A DNA stretch of 64,000 nt from Nocardiopsis sp. N85 (GTDB lineage Bacteria > Actinomycetota > Actinomycetes > Streptosporangiales > Streptosporangiaceae): NCBI RefSeq assembly GCF_028882275.1, contig NZ_JARBUT010000013.1:119330-183329 (forward strand), written 5' to 3'. Shown piece by piece: positions 10,011-18,946 of the stretch. The translations under genes were made by a program, and so were the position numbers. The notes under the pieces were generated by a model. The model had not been told where the DNA came from, did not search any database, and worked only from the letters and a program-made list of their open reading frames with translations. Position 1 is the stretch's first letter. Each line of letters starts with the position of its first letter.

Positions 10011-10098
10011 GACCCCTCGTGCGGCGTCACCTCATGAACCTCCCCAGGGCCGGAAGGCAGCAAGGATAAATGGGCTCTGGCGGGTGCGCGGGGGGTCC
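10011..10098 (+). ncRNA. ffs: Signal recognition particle RNA (small bacterial 4.5S type)
   Basis: The conserved domain IV apex is plain: GAACCTCCCCAGGGCCGGAA (10036-10055), then GGCAGCAAGGATAAATGGGC. GACCCC (10011-10016) pairs with GGGGTC (10092-10097) to close the rod. This RNA binds Ffh and directs nascent membrane proteins to the translocon. A promoter is suggested by TTGCCC (9973-9978) and TAGACT (9998-10003), and a T-rich stretch follows the 3' end. Location just before dnaX is typical of actinomycetes. Confidence 0.95.
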
Positions 10099-10211
10099 TT
10101 TCTGTTTTCTCCGGCCCGGTCCACTCCGGATTCCTCCCCGGAATCGGCGCGAGCTGTCGGTGCTCGCGGGTTGAATGGACCCGTGGCAGGGACCAGGGGA
10201 GTGATCACGCC

Positions 10212-12410
10212 GTGAGCATCGCGCTGTACCGCAAGTACCGTCCCGCGACGTTCGCCGAGGTGCGCGGGCAGGAGCACGTGACCGACCCGTTGCGGCAGGC
10301 GCTGCGCAGCGGTCGCATCAATCACGCCTACCTGTTCAGCGGCCCCCGGGGCTGTGGCAAGACCACCAGCGCCCGCATCCTGGCCCGCTCCCTCAACTGC
10401 GTCGAGGGCCCCACCCCGGACCCGTGCGGTGTGTGCGACTCGTGCGTGGCGCTGGCCCCCGACGGCGGCGGCAGCATCGACGTCATGGAGATCGACGCCG
10501 CCTCCCACGGTGGTGTGGACGACGCGCGCGACCTGCGCGAACGCGCGTTCTTCGCGCCGGTGAGCTCGCGCTACAAGATCTACATCATCGACGAGGCGCA
10601 CATGGTGACCCGCGAGGGTTTCAACGCGCTGCTGAAGTTGGTGGAGGAACCCCCGCCGCACCTGAAGTTCGTGTTCGCGACCACCGAACCCGAGAAGGTC
10701 ATCGGCACCATCCGGTCGCGCACCCACCACTACCCCTTCCGGCTCATTCCGCCGAGCACCCTCCGCGAGCTGATGGAGGATCTCCTCGGCCAGGAGAAGG
10801 TGCCCTACGACCCGGCGGCGCTGCCGCTGGTGGTGCGGGCGGGCGCCGGTTCGGCGCGCGACACCCTGTCGGTCCTCGACCAGCTCATCGCCGGTTCGGG
10901 TGATGGGGGGATCACCCGCGAGGGCGCGGTGTCCCTGCTCGGGTACACCGATTCGAGCCTGCTCGGCGAGATGGTCGACTCGCTCGGCGCCCGGGACGGC
11001 GCCGCCGTGTTCTCCCTCATCGACCGGGTGGTGGAGGGGGGTCACGATCCCCGGCGGTTCGCCACGGACCTGTTGGAGCGTTTCCGAGACCTGGTGGTGT
11101 TGGCGGCGGTACCGGACGCCTTGGACAAGGGTCTGGTCAACGTGGCGGCCGAGGCCACCGAGCAGATGAAGGCGCAGGCCGGTCGGCTGGGGCCCGCCGA
11201 GCTGACCCGCGCGGCCGACATCCTCAACCAGGGGTTGACCGACATGCGCGGGTCGACCGCGCCCCGGCTGGTGTTGGAGCTCATGTGCTCGCGCATCCTG
11301 CTGCCGGCCACCGACGGCGCTCAGGGCGCGGCGCTGCTGGCCCGGCTGGAGCAGGTGGAGCGCCGGGTCGCCACGGGCGCCGTGGCCGCTCCGATCACCC
11401 ACCGGGCCCCGGCGGCGCAGCCCCCGGCCCCGCAGGCCATCGCGGAGCCGCGGCCTTCCGCCCCGCGGTCTTCCGCTCCGACGCCCTCCGCCCCCGAGCC
11501 CGACTCCGCGCGGCCCGAGCCTGCCCCGCGGGCGGCGCCCCGCGCGGCCGAGCCCGACGGCTGGGACGCGGCCCCCGCCCGCCGCGAACCGGCCCCGGCC
11601 CCCGTCGCGCCGGTCTCCGCGCCCGCGACACCGGCCCCGGGCGGTGGCGGCACGGTGGACCTGGGCCGGGTCCAGAGCGCCTGGCCCCAGATCCTGGACG
11701 CGGTCAAGGGGCTGCGCCGGTTCACCTGGATGGTGCTGAGCGGTGGCGACGTCCGCCCCATCGGGGTGGAGGGCAACGCCATCGTCCTGGGCTTCTCCCG
11801 CGCCAACGAGGCCAAGGGGTTCGGTAACAGCGGCAGCGACCAGGTGGTCGCCAACGCCGTCCGGCAGGTGCTCGGGGTGGAGGTGCGCGTGACGGCCTCC
11901 GCCGGTGCCACCGCCGCGCCCGCCCATCGCGCCCCCGAACCGGGGCCTCGCGAGCCCGTGGGCTGGGACGCCCCGGCCCCGGAGCCCGCACCCGCGCAGA
12001 CCCCTCCACCGGCTGCCCCGGAACCCGTCGCCAACGGTTCCGCCGCGCCCGCCGGACCGCCGTCGGACCGCATCGTCACCGGTCTCCAGGAACCGCCGCC
12101 GGACCCCTACGAGGACGCCGCGGCCGCGCCGCCCCCGGAGGACGCCGGCCCCCCGACCGAGTCTCGGCGCGCCCCGACCGCCGAACGGTCTGCTCCGCCG
12201 ACCGCACCGGACCGGCGGGAACCGGAGCCCGAAGCGCGGCGACCCGCTCCGGAGCCGGTCCCGAGCCCCGCCCCCCGCGAGGAGTCGGTGTCGACGGCGA
12301 AGGGTTCCGCGCCGCTGCCCCCGGGTTCGGGCGCTTCCCTCATCGAGACGGCGCTGGGCGGAAGGGTCATCGAGGAGATCGAGCACGAGGGCCCCGACGT
12401 CTCCCCGTGA
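10212..12410 (+). CDS. dnaX: DNA polymerase III subunits gamma/tau
   Basis: 732 residues. The N-terminal AAA+ clamp-loader core starts MSIALYRKYRPATFAEVRGQ and has Walker A GPRGCGKTTSAR, the zinc module with four Cys (CVEGPTPDPCGVCDSC), and Walker B YIIDEAHM. It is followed by the collar region to ~390 and a long Pro/Ala-rich tail with two conserved islands, as in actinobacterial tau. The protein loads the beta clamp and links polymerase cores to the helicase. GTG 10212 is the start because MSIALYRKYRP is the universal N-terminus. No slippery shortening signal was seen, so tau alone is likely. Confidence 0.97.
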   Translation: MSIALYRKYRPATFAEVRGQEHVTDPLRQALRSGRINHAYLFSGPRGCGKTTSARILARSLNCVEGPTPDPCGVCDSCVALAPDGGGSIDVMEIDAASHGGVDDARDLRERAFFAPVSSRYKIYIIDEAHMVTREGFNALLKLVEEPPPHLKFVFATTEPEKVIGTIRSRTHHYPFRLIPPSTLRELMEDLLGQEKVPYDPAALPLVVRAGAGSARDTLSVLDQLIAGSGDGGITREGAVSLLGYTDSSLLGEMVDSLGARDGAAVFSLIDRVVEGGHDPRRFATDLLERFRDLVVLAAVPDALDKGLVNVAAEATEQMKAQAGRLGPAELTRAADILNQGLTDMRGSTAPRLVLELMCSRILLPATDGAQGAALLARLEQVERRVATGAVAAPITHRAPAAQPPAPQAIAEPRPSAPRSSAPTPSAPEPDSARPEPAPRAAPRAAEPDGWDAAPARREPAPAPVAPVSAPATPAPGGGGTVDLGRVQSAWPQILDAVKGLRRFTWMVLSGGDVRPIGVEGNAIVLGFSRANEAKGFGNSGSDQVVANAVRQVLGVEVRVTASAGATAAPAHRAPEPGPREPVGWDAPAPEPAPAQTPPPAAPEPVANGSAAPAGPPSDRIVTGLQEPPPDPYEDAAAAPPPEDAGPPTESRRAPTAERSAPPTAPDRREPEPEARRPAPEPVPSPAPREESVSTAKGSAPLPPGSGASLIETALGGRVIEEIEHEGPDVSP

Positions 12411-12425
12411 GGCCCTCGCCGTGCG

Positions 12426-13049
12426 TCAGTCGCGCGGGCGCAGGGCCCGCATCACCGTGTCGATGAGGGTGTCCACGTAGGCGTGCGACAGCGCCCCGGT
12501 GCGCATCATCCACCGGTTCTGGATCGGCGCGAGCAGCAGTTCCACCGCGATGGCCGGGTCCAGGCCCGGGTCGATCTGCCCGGCGTCGCGGGCGGCGCGC
12601 AACCGTTCCCCGAACGCGTCCAGGTTGGGGCGCAGCAGGGTCCGTGTGAGGTGTTCGGCCAGTTCGGGGTCGGCCTGCATCTCGGCGATGACGGCCCTGT
12701 TGATACGGTCCATGAGCGGGTCGGCGAGTTCGTCGACGATTCCGTGCATGACCGTGCGCAGGTCGGCGGGCAGGTCACCGGTGTCCGGCAGGGGCTCTCC
12801 GGCGTCTCCTCCGCTCAGTTCGGCGAACACGTCCAACACCACGGCGGACTTGGCGGGCCACCATCGGTAGATGGTCTGTTTTCCGACCTTGGCCCGGGCG
12901 GCGATCGCCTCCATGGTCAATCGGGTGTACCCCACCTCGCCCAGTAGTTCTCCCGCGGCGGTGAGAATGGCCTTGCGCGCCCGCTCGCTGCGGCGACGGG
13001 GGTTCGGTCGGGTCCGGGCCGGCTCCTCCGGGGTGCTCGTCTGTGCCAT
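12426..13049 (-). CDS. TetR/AcrR family transcriptional regulator
   Basis: 207 residues from ATG 13049. The TetR helix-turn-helix is RKAILTAAGELLGEVGYTRL then MEAIAARAKVGKQTIYRWW (~28-70). A C-terminal helical ligand domain of the TetR_C_16-like kind follows. The open frame extends 26 codons upstream, but that part would cover the operator, so 13049 is preferred. It sits tail-to-tail with dnaX (15 bp apart). The palindrome 27 bp upstream indicates autorepression; the small gene at 13163 is divergent and may be its target. Confidence 0.9.
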   Translation of the reverse strand: MAQTSTPEEPARTRPNPRRRSERARKAILTAAGELLGEVGYTRLTMEAIAARAKVGKQTIYRWWPAKSAVVLDVFAELSGGDAGEPLPDTGDLPADLRTVMHGIVDELADPLMDRINRAVIAEMQADPELAEHLTRTLLRPNLDAFGERLRAARDAGQIDPGLDPAIAVELLLAPIQNRWMMRTGALSHAYVDTLIDTVMRALRPRD

Positions 13050-13075
13050 AAGTCCCACGGTATCCCTGATAAATG

Positions 13076-13094
13076 ACGAGACGTATCGTCTTGT
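13076..13094. promoter_or_regulatory. Operator of the adjacent TetR regulator
   Basis: ACGAGACG (13076-13083) and CGTCTTGT (13087-13094) flank TAT and match as an inverted repeat at 7 of 8 positions. The site lies between the divergent tetR and 13163 genes in a locally AT-rich stretch, which is the standard arrangement for TetR autoregulation. Confidence 0.6.
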
Positions 13095-13162
13095 GAAAAG
13101 GTACCCTTCAAGGGATCCACACGGCATCGGGCGAGGCAGACCTCGCCCCAGGGGGAGGTCCC

Positions 13163-13363
13163 ATGTCCCGCAACAACGACAATCTTCTCGGCCTGGGCGG
13201 CGGGCGGGGCGTCTCCCGCTCCAACGCCAAGGGTGCCAAGAGCGGCCCCACCGGCCCCAGCGACGACGCCCGTCGCCGCAAGGAGGACCTGCTGCGCAAG
13301 ATCAAGGAGCGCAATCAGGGCGATGACGGCGCCGCGGGCGCCGAGGCCACCGACGGCGAGTGA
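13163..13363 (+). CDS. Small basic/charged hypothetical protein
   Basis: 66 residues: a Gly/Asn-rich N-terminus (MSRNNDNLLGLGGGRG), a Lys/Arg helix DDARRRKEDLLRKIKERNQ and an acidic tail. The layout recalls small actinobacterial proteins such as DUF5302 members, but the match is not firm. ATG 13163 follows GGGGGAGG. A strong hairpin follows the stop, so the gene is probably transcribed alone. The divergent TetR operator overlaps its promoter region. Confidence 0.65.
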   Translation: MSRNNDNLLGLGGGRGVSRSNAKGAKSGPTGPSDDARRRKEDLLRKIKERNQGDDGAAGAEATDGE

Positions 13364-13374
13364 ACGATCACCCG

Positions 13375-13404
13375 CGCCCCCGGACCGCGCCCGGTCCGGG
13401 GGCG
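13375..13404 (+). terminator. GC-rich hairpin terminator
   Basis: CGCCCCCGGACCG (13375-13387) pairs perfectly with CGGTCCGGGGGCG (13392-13404), 11 bp after the stop of the small gene and before the 3' end of the convergent methyltransferase gene. It could serve both. Confidence 0.7.
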
Positions 13405-13439
13405 TCGTCGTGTGCGTTCACCGTCCGGGGAGACGCGGT

Positions 13440-14672
13440 TCACACGCGCCATCCGGGTTGCTCGGGCGAGTCCAGCCACACCCGGTGCGTTCCGTCGGCC
13501 GCCACCGACAAACCGAAGCGGTCCGGAGCGGGCGAACCCAGCCGGGCCCACTCCTGAAGGGCCTCCTCGAACTCGTCCCAGATGCTGCGCGGGCCGCCCT
13601 GCTCGATCATCCACGACGTGCCGTAGGGGTAGACCCGCACCCACGAGTCCCCGGTGCGGTCGCACACCCACACCCCCGACCCGGTGCCGATCCACCTACG
13701 GCGCAGCCGCCACCCGGGCACCATCACCGACAGCGCGAACGCCGACGGGAACGCCATGAGCGGTGCCACCGGGTCCACCTGGGTGAGGCGGTACTCGTCG
13801 GGCTGCTGTCCGGTGTCCCGGACGGGCGGAAGCCGGGGGCCGGGGGCGCGCAGCGGCACGAAGCCGACCCCGCCGTGGAAGCTCGCCCGAGCCGTTCCGT
13901 CGCCGGGGCACACCAGGCGGGCCAGTACCCCCGTACCCTCCAGCAGTCCCCACGGGCACACGATCAGACCGCCGGGTGAGAGCTGCCCGATCCACGCGGG
14001 CGGGACGCGGCGCACCCCGCAGGGCGAGATGACGCGGTCGTAGGGTGCCCGCTCAGGAAGTCCCTCGTGGCCGTCGCCGGTCAGCACCACGGGGTCGTAG
14101 CCCTCCGAGTGCAGGGTCTGCCGGGCCGTCCGGGCCAGGCGTTCGTCGATCTCCACGGAGACCACGGCGGAGTCGCCCAGCCGGCACGCCAACAGCGCCG
14201 TGTTCCACCCGGTCCCGGTGCCGACCTCCAGGACCTTGAGCCCGTGGGCCAGGTCGGCCAGTCCCAGCATCCGGGCCAGCACCGTGGGCGCGGCACTGGA
14301 GGAGGTGGCCCGGGACGGCGCGGATCCACGCGGCCCGGGCACGCCGCCCTCACCGCCGCGCGGCTCGTCCCGTTCGGTGAGGACGGCGGGATCGTCGATC
14401 CGCGTCACGAGGGCGTTGTCGGCGTAGACCGCCGACAGCCACAGGTCCGGGTCGCTCGCGGCGTTGAGCGCCGTCCCGTGCGCCGTCAACGCCCCGGACT
14501 CGGGGATGAACCGGTGTCTGGGCACCGCTCTGAACGTCTCGATGAGGGAGGCATCGACCAGGGTGCCGTCCGCGATCATCGCCTCGATCAGTGCCGAGTG
14601 GCGTTCTCGTGCGGTCAACACGTCCTCGACCCCCGTGCCTCTCGCTGTGGCGGTGGTGCCCGAGTGCACCAC
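13440..14672 (-). CDS. Protein-L-isoaspartate O-methyltransferase-like methyltransferase
   Basis: Up to 410 residues. The N-terminal half has the PCMT pattern: [12 protein letters not shown], then the SAM-binding motif [19 protein letters not shown], then [15 protein letters not shown] and [17 protein letters not shown]. Such enzymes transfer methyl from SAM to isoaspartyl or peptide carboxyl groups; relatives also modify RiPP precursors, but no precursor peptide or lanthipeptide gene is nearby. The ~150-residue C-terminal extension ([18 protein letters not shown]) is typical of actinobacterial versions. The GTG start at 14672 lacks a clear ribosome-binding site; TTG 14618 after GAGG is an alternative. 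Confidence 0.75.
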   Translation of the reverse strand: MVHSGTTATARGTGVEDVLTARERHSALIEAMIADGTLVDASLIETFRAVPRHRFIPESGALTAHGTALNAASDPDLWLSAVYADNALVTRIDDPAVLTERDEPRGGEGGVPGPRGSAPSRATSSSAAPTVLARMLGLADLAHGLKVLEVGTGTGWNTALLACRLGDSAVVSVEIDERLARTARQTLHSEGYDPVVLTGDGHEGLPERAPYDRVISPCGVRRVPPAWIGQLSPGGLIVCPWGLLEGTGVLARLVCPGDGTARASFHGGVGFVPLRAPGPRLPPVRDTGQQPDEYRLTQVDPVAPLMAFPSAFALSVMVPGWRLRRRWIGTGSGVWVCDRTGDSWVRVYPYGTSWMIEQGGPRSIWDEFEEALQEWARLGSPAPDRFGLSVAADGTHRVWLDSPEQPGWRV

Positions 14673-14724
14673 CGGGACGGTTGTGCCCCGGGAGGCACGA
14701 TTTCAACCGGCAGTGATGTTATCG

Positions 14725-15891
14725 CTACTCTTCGAGCTTTTCGCTGGTGGAAGCGGGCGTTCGGAGAGTCGTCTCCGCGTCGTGCCGCGGAAGGTCCACA
14801 TACCCGTGTGGACCGCTCCCGTAGTGGTAGTCCTTTCCCCGGATCGGTGCCCACGCCACTCCCGCCGCGATGCGTTCCACCACGTCGGGGTTGAAGATGT
14901 AGGGCCGCCCCACCGACACCAGGTCCGCGCGCCCGGAGGCGACGAGCGCGGTGGCGCTCTCCTGTGTCGTCTCCACGTGTTCACCGGTGTTGCCCACCAG
15001 GGTCCCGGACCACCGGGGACGCAGGTCGTCCAAGGCCGGATAACGCGGATCGTCCGTGAGGTGCAGGTAGGCCGGACTCAACGGGGCGATCGCCGAGAGC
15101 AGCGCCCGGTAGGTCGGTGCCGGGTCCCGCTCCACCATTCCACCTTCCTTGTTGCCGGGGGAGATCCGCAACCCCACCCGGTGGGCTCCGATCGCGTCGG
15201 CGACCGCCTCGACCACCTCCACGGCGAACCGGATCCGCCCGGTGACCGGGCCGCCGTAACGGTCGGCGCGCAGGTTGGTGCCGTCGGCCAGGAACTGGTG
15301 CACGAGATAACCGTTGGCACCGTGGATCTCGACCCCGTCGAACCCGGCCCGGATCGCCGCCCGCGCCGCCTCCGCGTGATCGGCCACGGTCCGACGGACC
15401 TCCTCCGTCGTCAGAGCGCGCGGGACCACCGGATCGACCTTGCCGTCGAGGGTGTGCACCGGACCGGGCGCGACGACCGCCGACGGGGCGACCGGGATCC
15501 CCCCGTCCGGACGGTTGGCGGGATGGGTGTTGCGTCCGCTGTGCATGAGCTGGGCGAAGATCCGTCCTCCGGCCGTGTGCACGGCCCCGGTCACCGAACG
15601 CCACGCCGCGACCTGCTCCTCCGTGTCCAGTCCGGGTTGGAGGGGGTGATGCCGACCGGCGATGTTCGGGGAGATCCCCTCGGAGACGATGAGCGCTGCC
15701 CCGGCGCGCTGCCGGTAGTACTCGATCATCAGCGGGGTGGGCACGCCGCGGTGATCGGCGCGCATCCGGGTCATGGGGGCCATGACCACACGATTGGGCA
15801 GGGTGAGCCCGGCCAGGTCGTGGGGGGAGAGCAGCGGGTGGCCGGTCGGGGCGGTGGTGCGCTGGTCGGTCCGCGTCGTTGTCGTCGTCAT
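14725..15891 (-). CDS. Old yellow enzyme family alkene reductase (NADH:flavin oxidoreductase)
   Basis: 388 residues, single TIM barrel. [20 protein letters not shown] with PMTRMRA is the FMN-binding N-terminus, and the substrate His/Asn pair is in [14 protein letters not shown] (~195). NxGE-type phosphate-binding loops lie near the C-terminus. OYE enzymes reduce activated C=C bonds of electrophiles with NAD(P)H. ATG 15891 is chosen because a MerR-type promoter places transcription start at about this base, so the mRNA is probably leaderless; an in-frame ATG at 15918 would lie inside the operator. Divergent merR indicates inducible control by its substrate or oxidative stress. Confidence 0.88.
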   Translation of the reverse strand: MTTTTTRTDQRTTAPTGHPLLSPHDLAGLTLPNRVVMAPMTRMRADHRGVPTPLMIEYYRQRAGAALIVSEGISPNIAGRHHPLQPGLDTEEQVAAWRSVTGAVHTAGGRIFAQLMHSGRNTHPANRPDGGIPVAPSAVVAPGPVHTLDGKVDPVVPRALTTEEVRRTVADHAEAARAAIRAGFDGVEIHGANGYLVHQFLADGTNLRADRYGGPVTGRIRFAVEVVEAVADAIGAHRVGLRISPGNKEGGMVERDPAPTYRALLSAIAPLSPAYLHLTDDPRYPALDDLRPRWSGTLVGNTGEHVETTQESATALVASGRADLVSVGRPYIFNPDVVERIAAGVAWAPIRGKDYHYGSGPHGYVDLPRHDAETTLRTPASTSEKLEE

Positions 15892-15898
15892 GGGACGA

Positions 15899-15929
15899 GC
15901 GTAAAATCTGACATCCATGTGAGATTCAA
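15899..15929 (-). promoter_or_regulatory. MerR-controlled OYE promoter with 19-bp spacer and operator
   Basis: On the minus strand, -35 TTGAAT (15924-15929) and a weak -10 TTACGC (15899-15904) are separated by 19 bp. A 22-bp palindrome (15905-15926; arms AATCTGACATC and CATGTGAGATT, all but one arm pair and the centre matching) overlaps the -35 end and fills the spacer. This is the classic MerR architecture, in which the regulator untwists an over-long spacer. The merR gene begins 34 bp away on the other strand. Confidence 0.7.
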
Positions 15930-15962
15930 GGGCTTGTGCGGTAGATCACCCCGGAGGGTGCG

Positions 15963-16376
15963 ATGCGGATCGGCGAACTCTCTCGACGGACCGGGGCCAG
16001 CCCCCGTTCCCTGCGCTACTACGAGGAACAGGGGCTCCTGGTCTCCACCCGCACCCCGGGCGGGCACCGCGAGTACGCCGAAGGCGTGGTCGAACGGGTC
16101 GATCGCATCCGCTGCCTGTACTCGGCCGGCCTCAACAGCGACACCGTCCGTCGCCTCATGCCGTGCATGTACGCCAACGAACGCGGTGAGCCCGCCCCCG
16201 ACCTGCTCGACATGTTCCGCGACGAACGCCGGCGGATCGACGCCGCCATCCGCTCCCTGGAACGGACCCGCGACTCCCTCGACACGGTCATCGACGAGAC
16301 CGTCCTCGCCCGGGAGGCGTCGGCGGCCCCGCCCTCCGCCCGGGAACCGGTTACGCTCACACCCATACGGACATGA
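15963..16376 (+). CDS. MerR family transcriptional regulator
   Basis: 137 residues with an N-terminal MerR winged helix ([20 protein letters not shown], then [20 protein letters not shown]), a long dimerisation helix and a short tail. There is a single Cys (C52) near the helix plus C61, but no clear metal-binding tail, so an organic or redox ligand is more likely than a metal. It is divergent from the OYE gene and separated from it by a typical MerR operator. It should activate that gene and probably control itself. Confidence 0.92.
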   Translation: MRIGELSRRTGASPRSLRYYEEQGLLVSTRTPGGHREYAEGVVERVDRIRCLYSAGLNSDTVRRLMPCMYANERGEPAPDLLDMFRDERRRIDAAIRSLERTRDSLDTVIDETVLAREASAAPPSAREPVTLTPIRT

Positions 16377-16416
16377 CACCGAGACCCGTCACCGCGGGTG
16401 CGACGAGGAGACGGCC

Positions 16417-16767
16417 GTGAACCCTGGCGGAATGGACATGCAGGCCCTGCTCCAGCAGGCCCAGCAGATGCAGCAGCAGCTCGTGGAGGCACAGCAGGCC
16501 CTGGAGGAGGCCGAAGTGGAGGGCACCTCCGGCGGCGGCCTGGTCAAGGTCAAGCTGAGCGGGCGCGGACAGGTCGAGGACATCACCATCGACCCCAAGG
16601 CCGTCGACCCCGACGACGCGGCCGACACCGCCGAGACCATCGCGGACCTGGTCCTGGCGGCCATCCGGGATGCCGAGGCGCAGGTCGAGCGGCTTCAGCA
16701 GGAGAAGATGGGCCCGCTCGCCCAGGGTCTGGGCGGCGGCGGGATCCCCGGCCTCCCCGGTTTCTAG
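16417..16767 (+). CDS. ybaB: YbaB/EbfC family nucleoid-associated protein
   Basis: 116 residues from GTG 16417, which has GAGGAG six bases upstream. The sequence begins [19 protein letters not shown], a Gln-rich helix, followed by [20 protein letters not shown] and a C-terminal helix with a Gly-rich tail. It is a homodimeric tweezer-like DNA-binding protein usually encoded between dnaX and recR, as here apart from an intervening accessory block. It precedes recR by 126 bp and is probably co-transcribed with it. Confidence 0.93.
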   Translation: MNPGGMDMQALLQQAQQMQQQLVEAQQALEEAEVEGTSGGGLVKVKLSGRGQVEDITIDPKAVDPDDAADTAETIADLVLAAIRDAEAQVERLQQEKMGPLAQGLGGGGIPGLPGF

Positions 16768-16893
16768 ACACCGCCCCACCGAGGGACGAAGACGACGACC
16801 CGACGCGTACGCGGAAGGTCGTCGTTCCCTATACGGTGGTGGTAGGGGTGACGGACCGCCCCGAGCCAGACGGTCCGACCGAATGGGCGGGCG

Positions 16894-17493
16894 ATGTACG
16901 AAGGCGCGGTGCAGAATCTGATCGACGAGCTCGGGCGGCTGCCCGGCGTCGGTCCGAAAAGCGCGCAGCGCATCGCCTTCCACCTGCTGTCCGCCGAGCA
17001 CGCGGACGTCAAGCGCCTCGTCGGCGCGCTGGTCGAGGTCAAGGAGAAGGTGCGCTTCTGCTCCATCTGCGGCAACGTCGCGGAAGAGGAACAGTGCCGG
17101 ATCTGCCGTGACCCCCGGCGTGACGCCGCCGTCATCTGCGTCGTCGAGGAGTCCAAGGACGTCGTGGCCATCGAGCGCACCCGCGAGTTCCGGGGGCGCT
17201 ACCACGTCCTGGGCGGGGCGATCAGCCCGATCGAAGGTGTGGGCCCGGACGACCTGCGCGTCAAGGAGCTCATGAAACGTCTCGCCGACGGCGAGATCAC
17301 CGAGCTGATCCTGGCCACCGACCCCAACCTTGAGGGGGAGGCCACCGCCACCTACCTCGCCCGCCTGGTCAAACCCATGGGTCTCAAAGTGACCCGGTTG
17401 GCCAGCGGCCTGCCCGTGGGCGGCGATCTCGAATACGCCGACGAGGTCACTCTGGGACGCGCCTTCGAGGGGCGCCGCAGCCTGGAGTTCTAG
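16894..17493 (+). CDS. recR: Recombination mediator RecR
   Basis: 199 residues, standard length. The helix-hairpin-helix [20 protein letters not shown] is followed by the C4 zinc finger [16 protein letters not shown]. The Toprim domain carries [10 protein letters not shown], and the end is [16 protein letters not shown]. RecR with RecO loads RecA at ssDNA gaps. ATG 16894 gives the conserved N-terminus [18 protein letters not shown]. Confidence 0.97.
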   Translation: MYEGAVQNLIDELGRLPGVGPKSAQRIAFHLLSAEHADVKRLVGALVEVKEKVRFCSICGNVAEEEQCRICRDPRRDAAVICVVEESKDVVAIERTREFRGRYHVLGGAISPIEGVGPDDLRVKELMKRLADGEITELILATDPNLEGEATATYLARLVKPMGLKVTRLASGLPVGGDLEYADEVTLGRAFEGRRSLEF

Positions 17494-17585
17494 CTCACAT
17501 TTCGCCTTGATCCTGTCGAAATATGAGTACTCTCCCGATCGCCGGGTAGGCCCGAGCGCTGGTGCGCCGTGCTCGACTACGCCTT

Positions 17586-17603
17586 CCGTCCCAGGTGGGA
17601 CGG
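17586..17603 (+). other. Stem-loop between recR and ask
   Basis: CCGTCCC (17586-17592) and GGGACGG (17597-17603) form a 7-bp hairpin with loop AGGT, 90 bp past the recR stop. It may end the recR transcript. A possible -10 TACACT for ask lies at 17625-17630; no leader peptide or riboswitch was recognised. Confidence 0.4.
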
Positions 17604-17674
17604 GCTGACGAAGACGTCACCGGTTACACTCCCTTTCAATCGTCTTTGATCCCAACTCTTCAGGAGCATCGACC

Positions 17675-18946
17675 GTGGCCTTGATCGTGCAGAAGTACGG
17701 TGGGTCTTCCGTGGCCGACGCGGAAGCCATCAAGCGAGTAGCCCAGCGGATCGTCGCTCAGAAAAAAGCGGGATATGACGTCGTCGTCGTGGTCTCGGCC
17801 ATGGGCGACACCACCGACGAGCTCATCGACCTCGCCGAGCAGGTGTCCCCGATGCCGCCGGCCCGCGAACTCGACATGCTCCTCACCGCGGGTGAGCGCA
17901 TGTCCATGGCCGTCGTCGCGATGGCCATCACGAACCTGGGCTTCGAGGCGCGGTCGTTCACCGGTTCCCAGGCCGGTGTGATCACCACGTCCCTGCACGG
18001 CAACGCCAAGATCATCGACGTCACGCCCGGCCGCATCAAGGAGGCCGTGGACGAGGGCGCGATCTGTATCGTCGCCGGTTTCCAGGGCGTCTCCCAGGAC
18101 ACCAAGGACATCACCACCCTGGGCAGGGGCGGGTCGGACACCACGGCCGTGGCCCTCGCCGCCGCCCTGGAGGCGGACGCCTGCGAGATCTACACGGACG
18201 TGGACGGCGTGTTCACCGCCGACCCGCGCATCGTTCCCACCGCACGGCGCATCCCCCAGGTCTCCTACGAGGAGATGCTGGAGATGGCCGCCAGCGGGAC
18301 CAAGATCCTGCACCTGCGATGCGTGGAGTACGCGCGTCGGTACAACATCCCCCTGCACGTCCGTTCGTCGTTCAGCCAGAAGCCCGGGACCTGGGTCGTT
18401 CCGGAAGTCGAGGAAAGCGAAGGCATGGAACAGCCGATCATCTCCGGGGTCTCCCACGACCGGAGCGAAGCCAAGGTCACCGTCGTCGGGGTTCCGGACA
18501 AGGTCGGTGAGGCCGCCACGATCTTCAAGGCGCTCGCCGACGCCGAGATCAACATCGACATGATCGTGCAGAACGTGTCCGCGGTCTCCACCTCCCGCAC
18601 CGACATCTCCTTCACGGTGCCCAAGGACTTCGGCAAGCAGGCCCTGTCCGCGCTGAAGAAGGTCCAGGACAAGGTCGGCTTCGAGTCGCTGCGTTACGAC
18701 GACAAGATCGGCAAGGTCTCCCTCATCGGCGCCGGCATGCGCTCCTACCCGGGGGTCACCGCCCGTTTCTTCGACGCCATCGCCGGTTCGGGCACCAACA
18801 TCGAGATGATCTCCACCTCGGAGATCCGCATCTCCGTCATCGTCGCGGAAGACCAGATCGACGCGGCCGTCCAGGCCGCCCACACCGAGTTCCAGCTCGA
18901 CGCCGACCAGGTCGAGGCTGTCGTGTACGGAGGTACCGGCCGATGA
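17675..18946 (+). CDS. ask: Aspartate kinase, with a probable internal beta-subunit start
   Basis: 423 residues: kinase domain ([20 protein letters not shown] at the N-terminus, then [15 protein letters not shown]) and two C-terminal ACT domains that sense lysine and threonine. It phosphorylates aspartate in the first step of the Lys/Met/Thr/diaminopimelate pathway. GTG 17675 follows AGGAG. An in-frame ATG at 18425, preceded by GAGGAAAG, would give a separate 173-residue ACT-only beta subunit, as known for alpha2beta2 aspartokinases of corynebacteria. The stop overlaps the asd start by 4 bp. Confidence 0.97.
   Translation: MALIVQKYGGSSVADAEAIKRVAQRIVAQKKAGYDVVVVVSAMGDTTDELIDLAEQVSPMPPARELDMLLTAGERMSMAVVAMAITNLGFEARSFTGSQAGVITTSLHGNAKIIDVTPGRIKEAVDEGAICIVAGFQGVSQDTKDITTLGRGGSDTTAVALAAALEADACEIYTDVDGVFTADPRIVPTARRIPQVSYEEMLEMAASGTKILHLRCVEYARRYNIPLHVRSSFSQKPGTWVVPEVEESEGMEQPIISGVSHDRSEAKVTVVGVPDKVGEAATIFKALADAEINIDMIVQNVSAVSTSRTDISFTVPKDFGKQALSALKKVQDKVGFESLRYDDKIGKVSLIGAGMRSYPGVTARFFDAIAGSGTNIEMISTSEIRISVIVAEDQIDAAVQAAHTEFQLDADQVEAVVYGGTGR

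Noticed and set aside
10032..12386. 784-codon minus-strand open frame antisense to dnaX
   Set aside because: It is the shadow of a GC-rich coding gene; composition is His/Gly/Arg-rich with no family motif, while the plus strand encodes an unmistakable DnaX.
14464..16416. Long upstream extension of the ybaB reading frame
   Set aside because: It is antisense to the methyltransferase and OYE genes and overlaps merR; GTG 16417 has an ideal ribosome-binding site and the conserved N-terminus.
17494..17674. Possible lysine riboswitch or attenuator before ask
   Set aside because: Only one short hairpin is present, with no conserved aptamer elements and no leader peptide.
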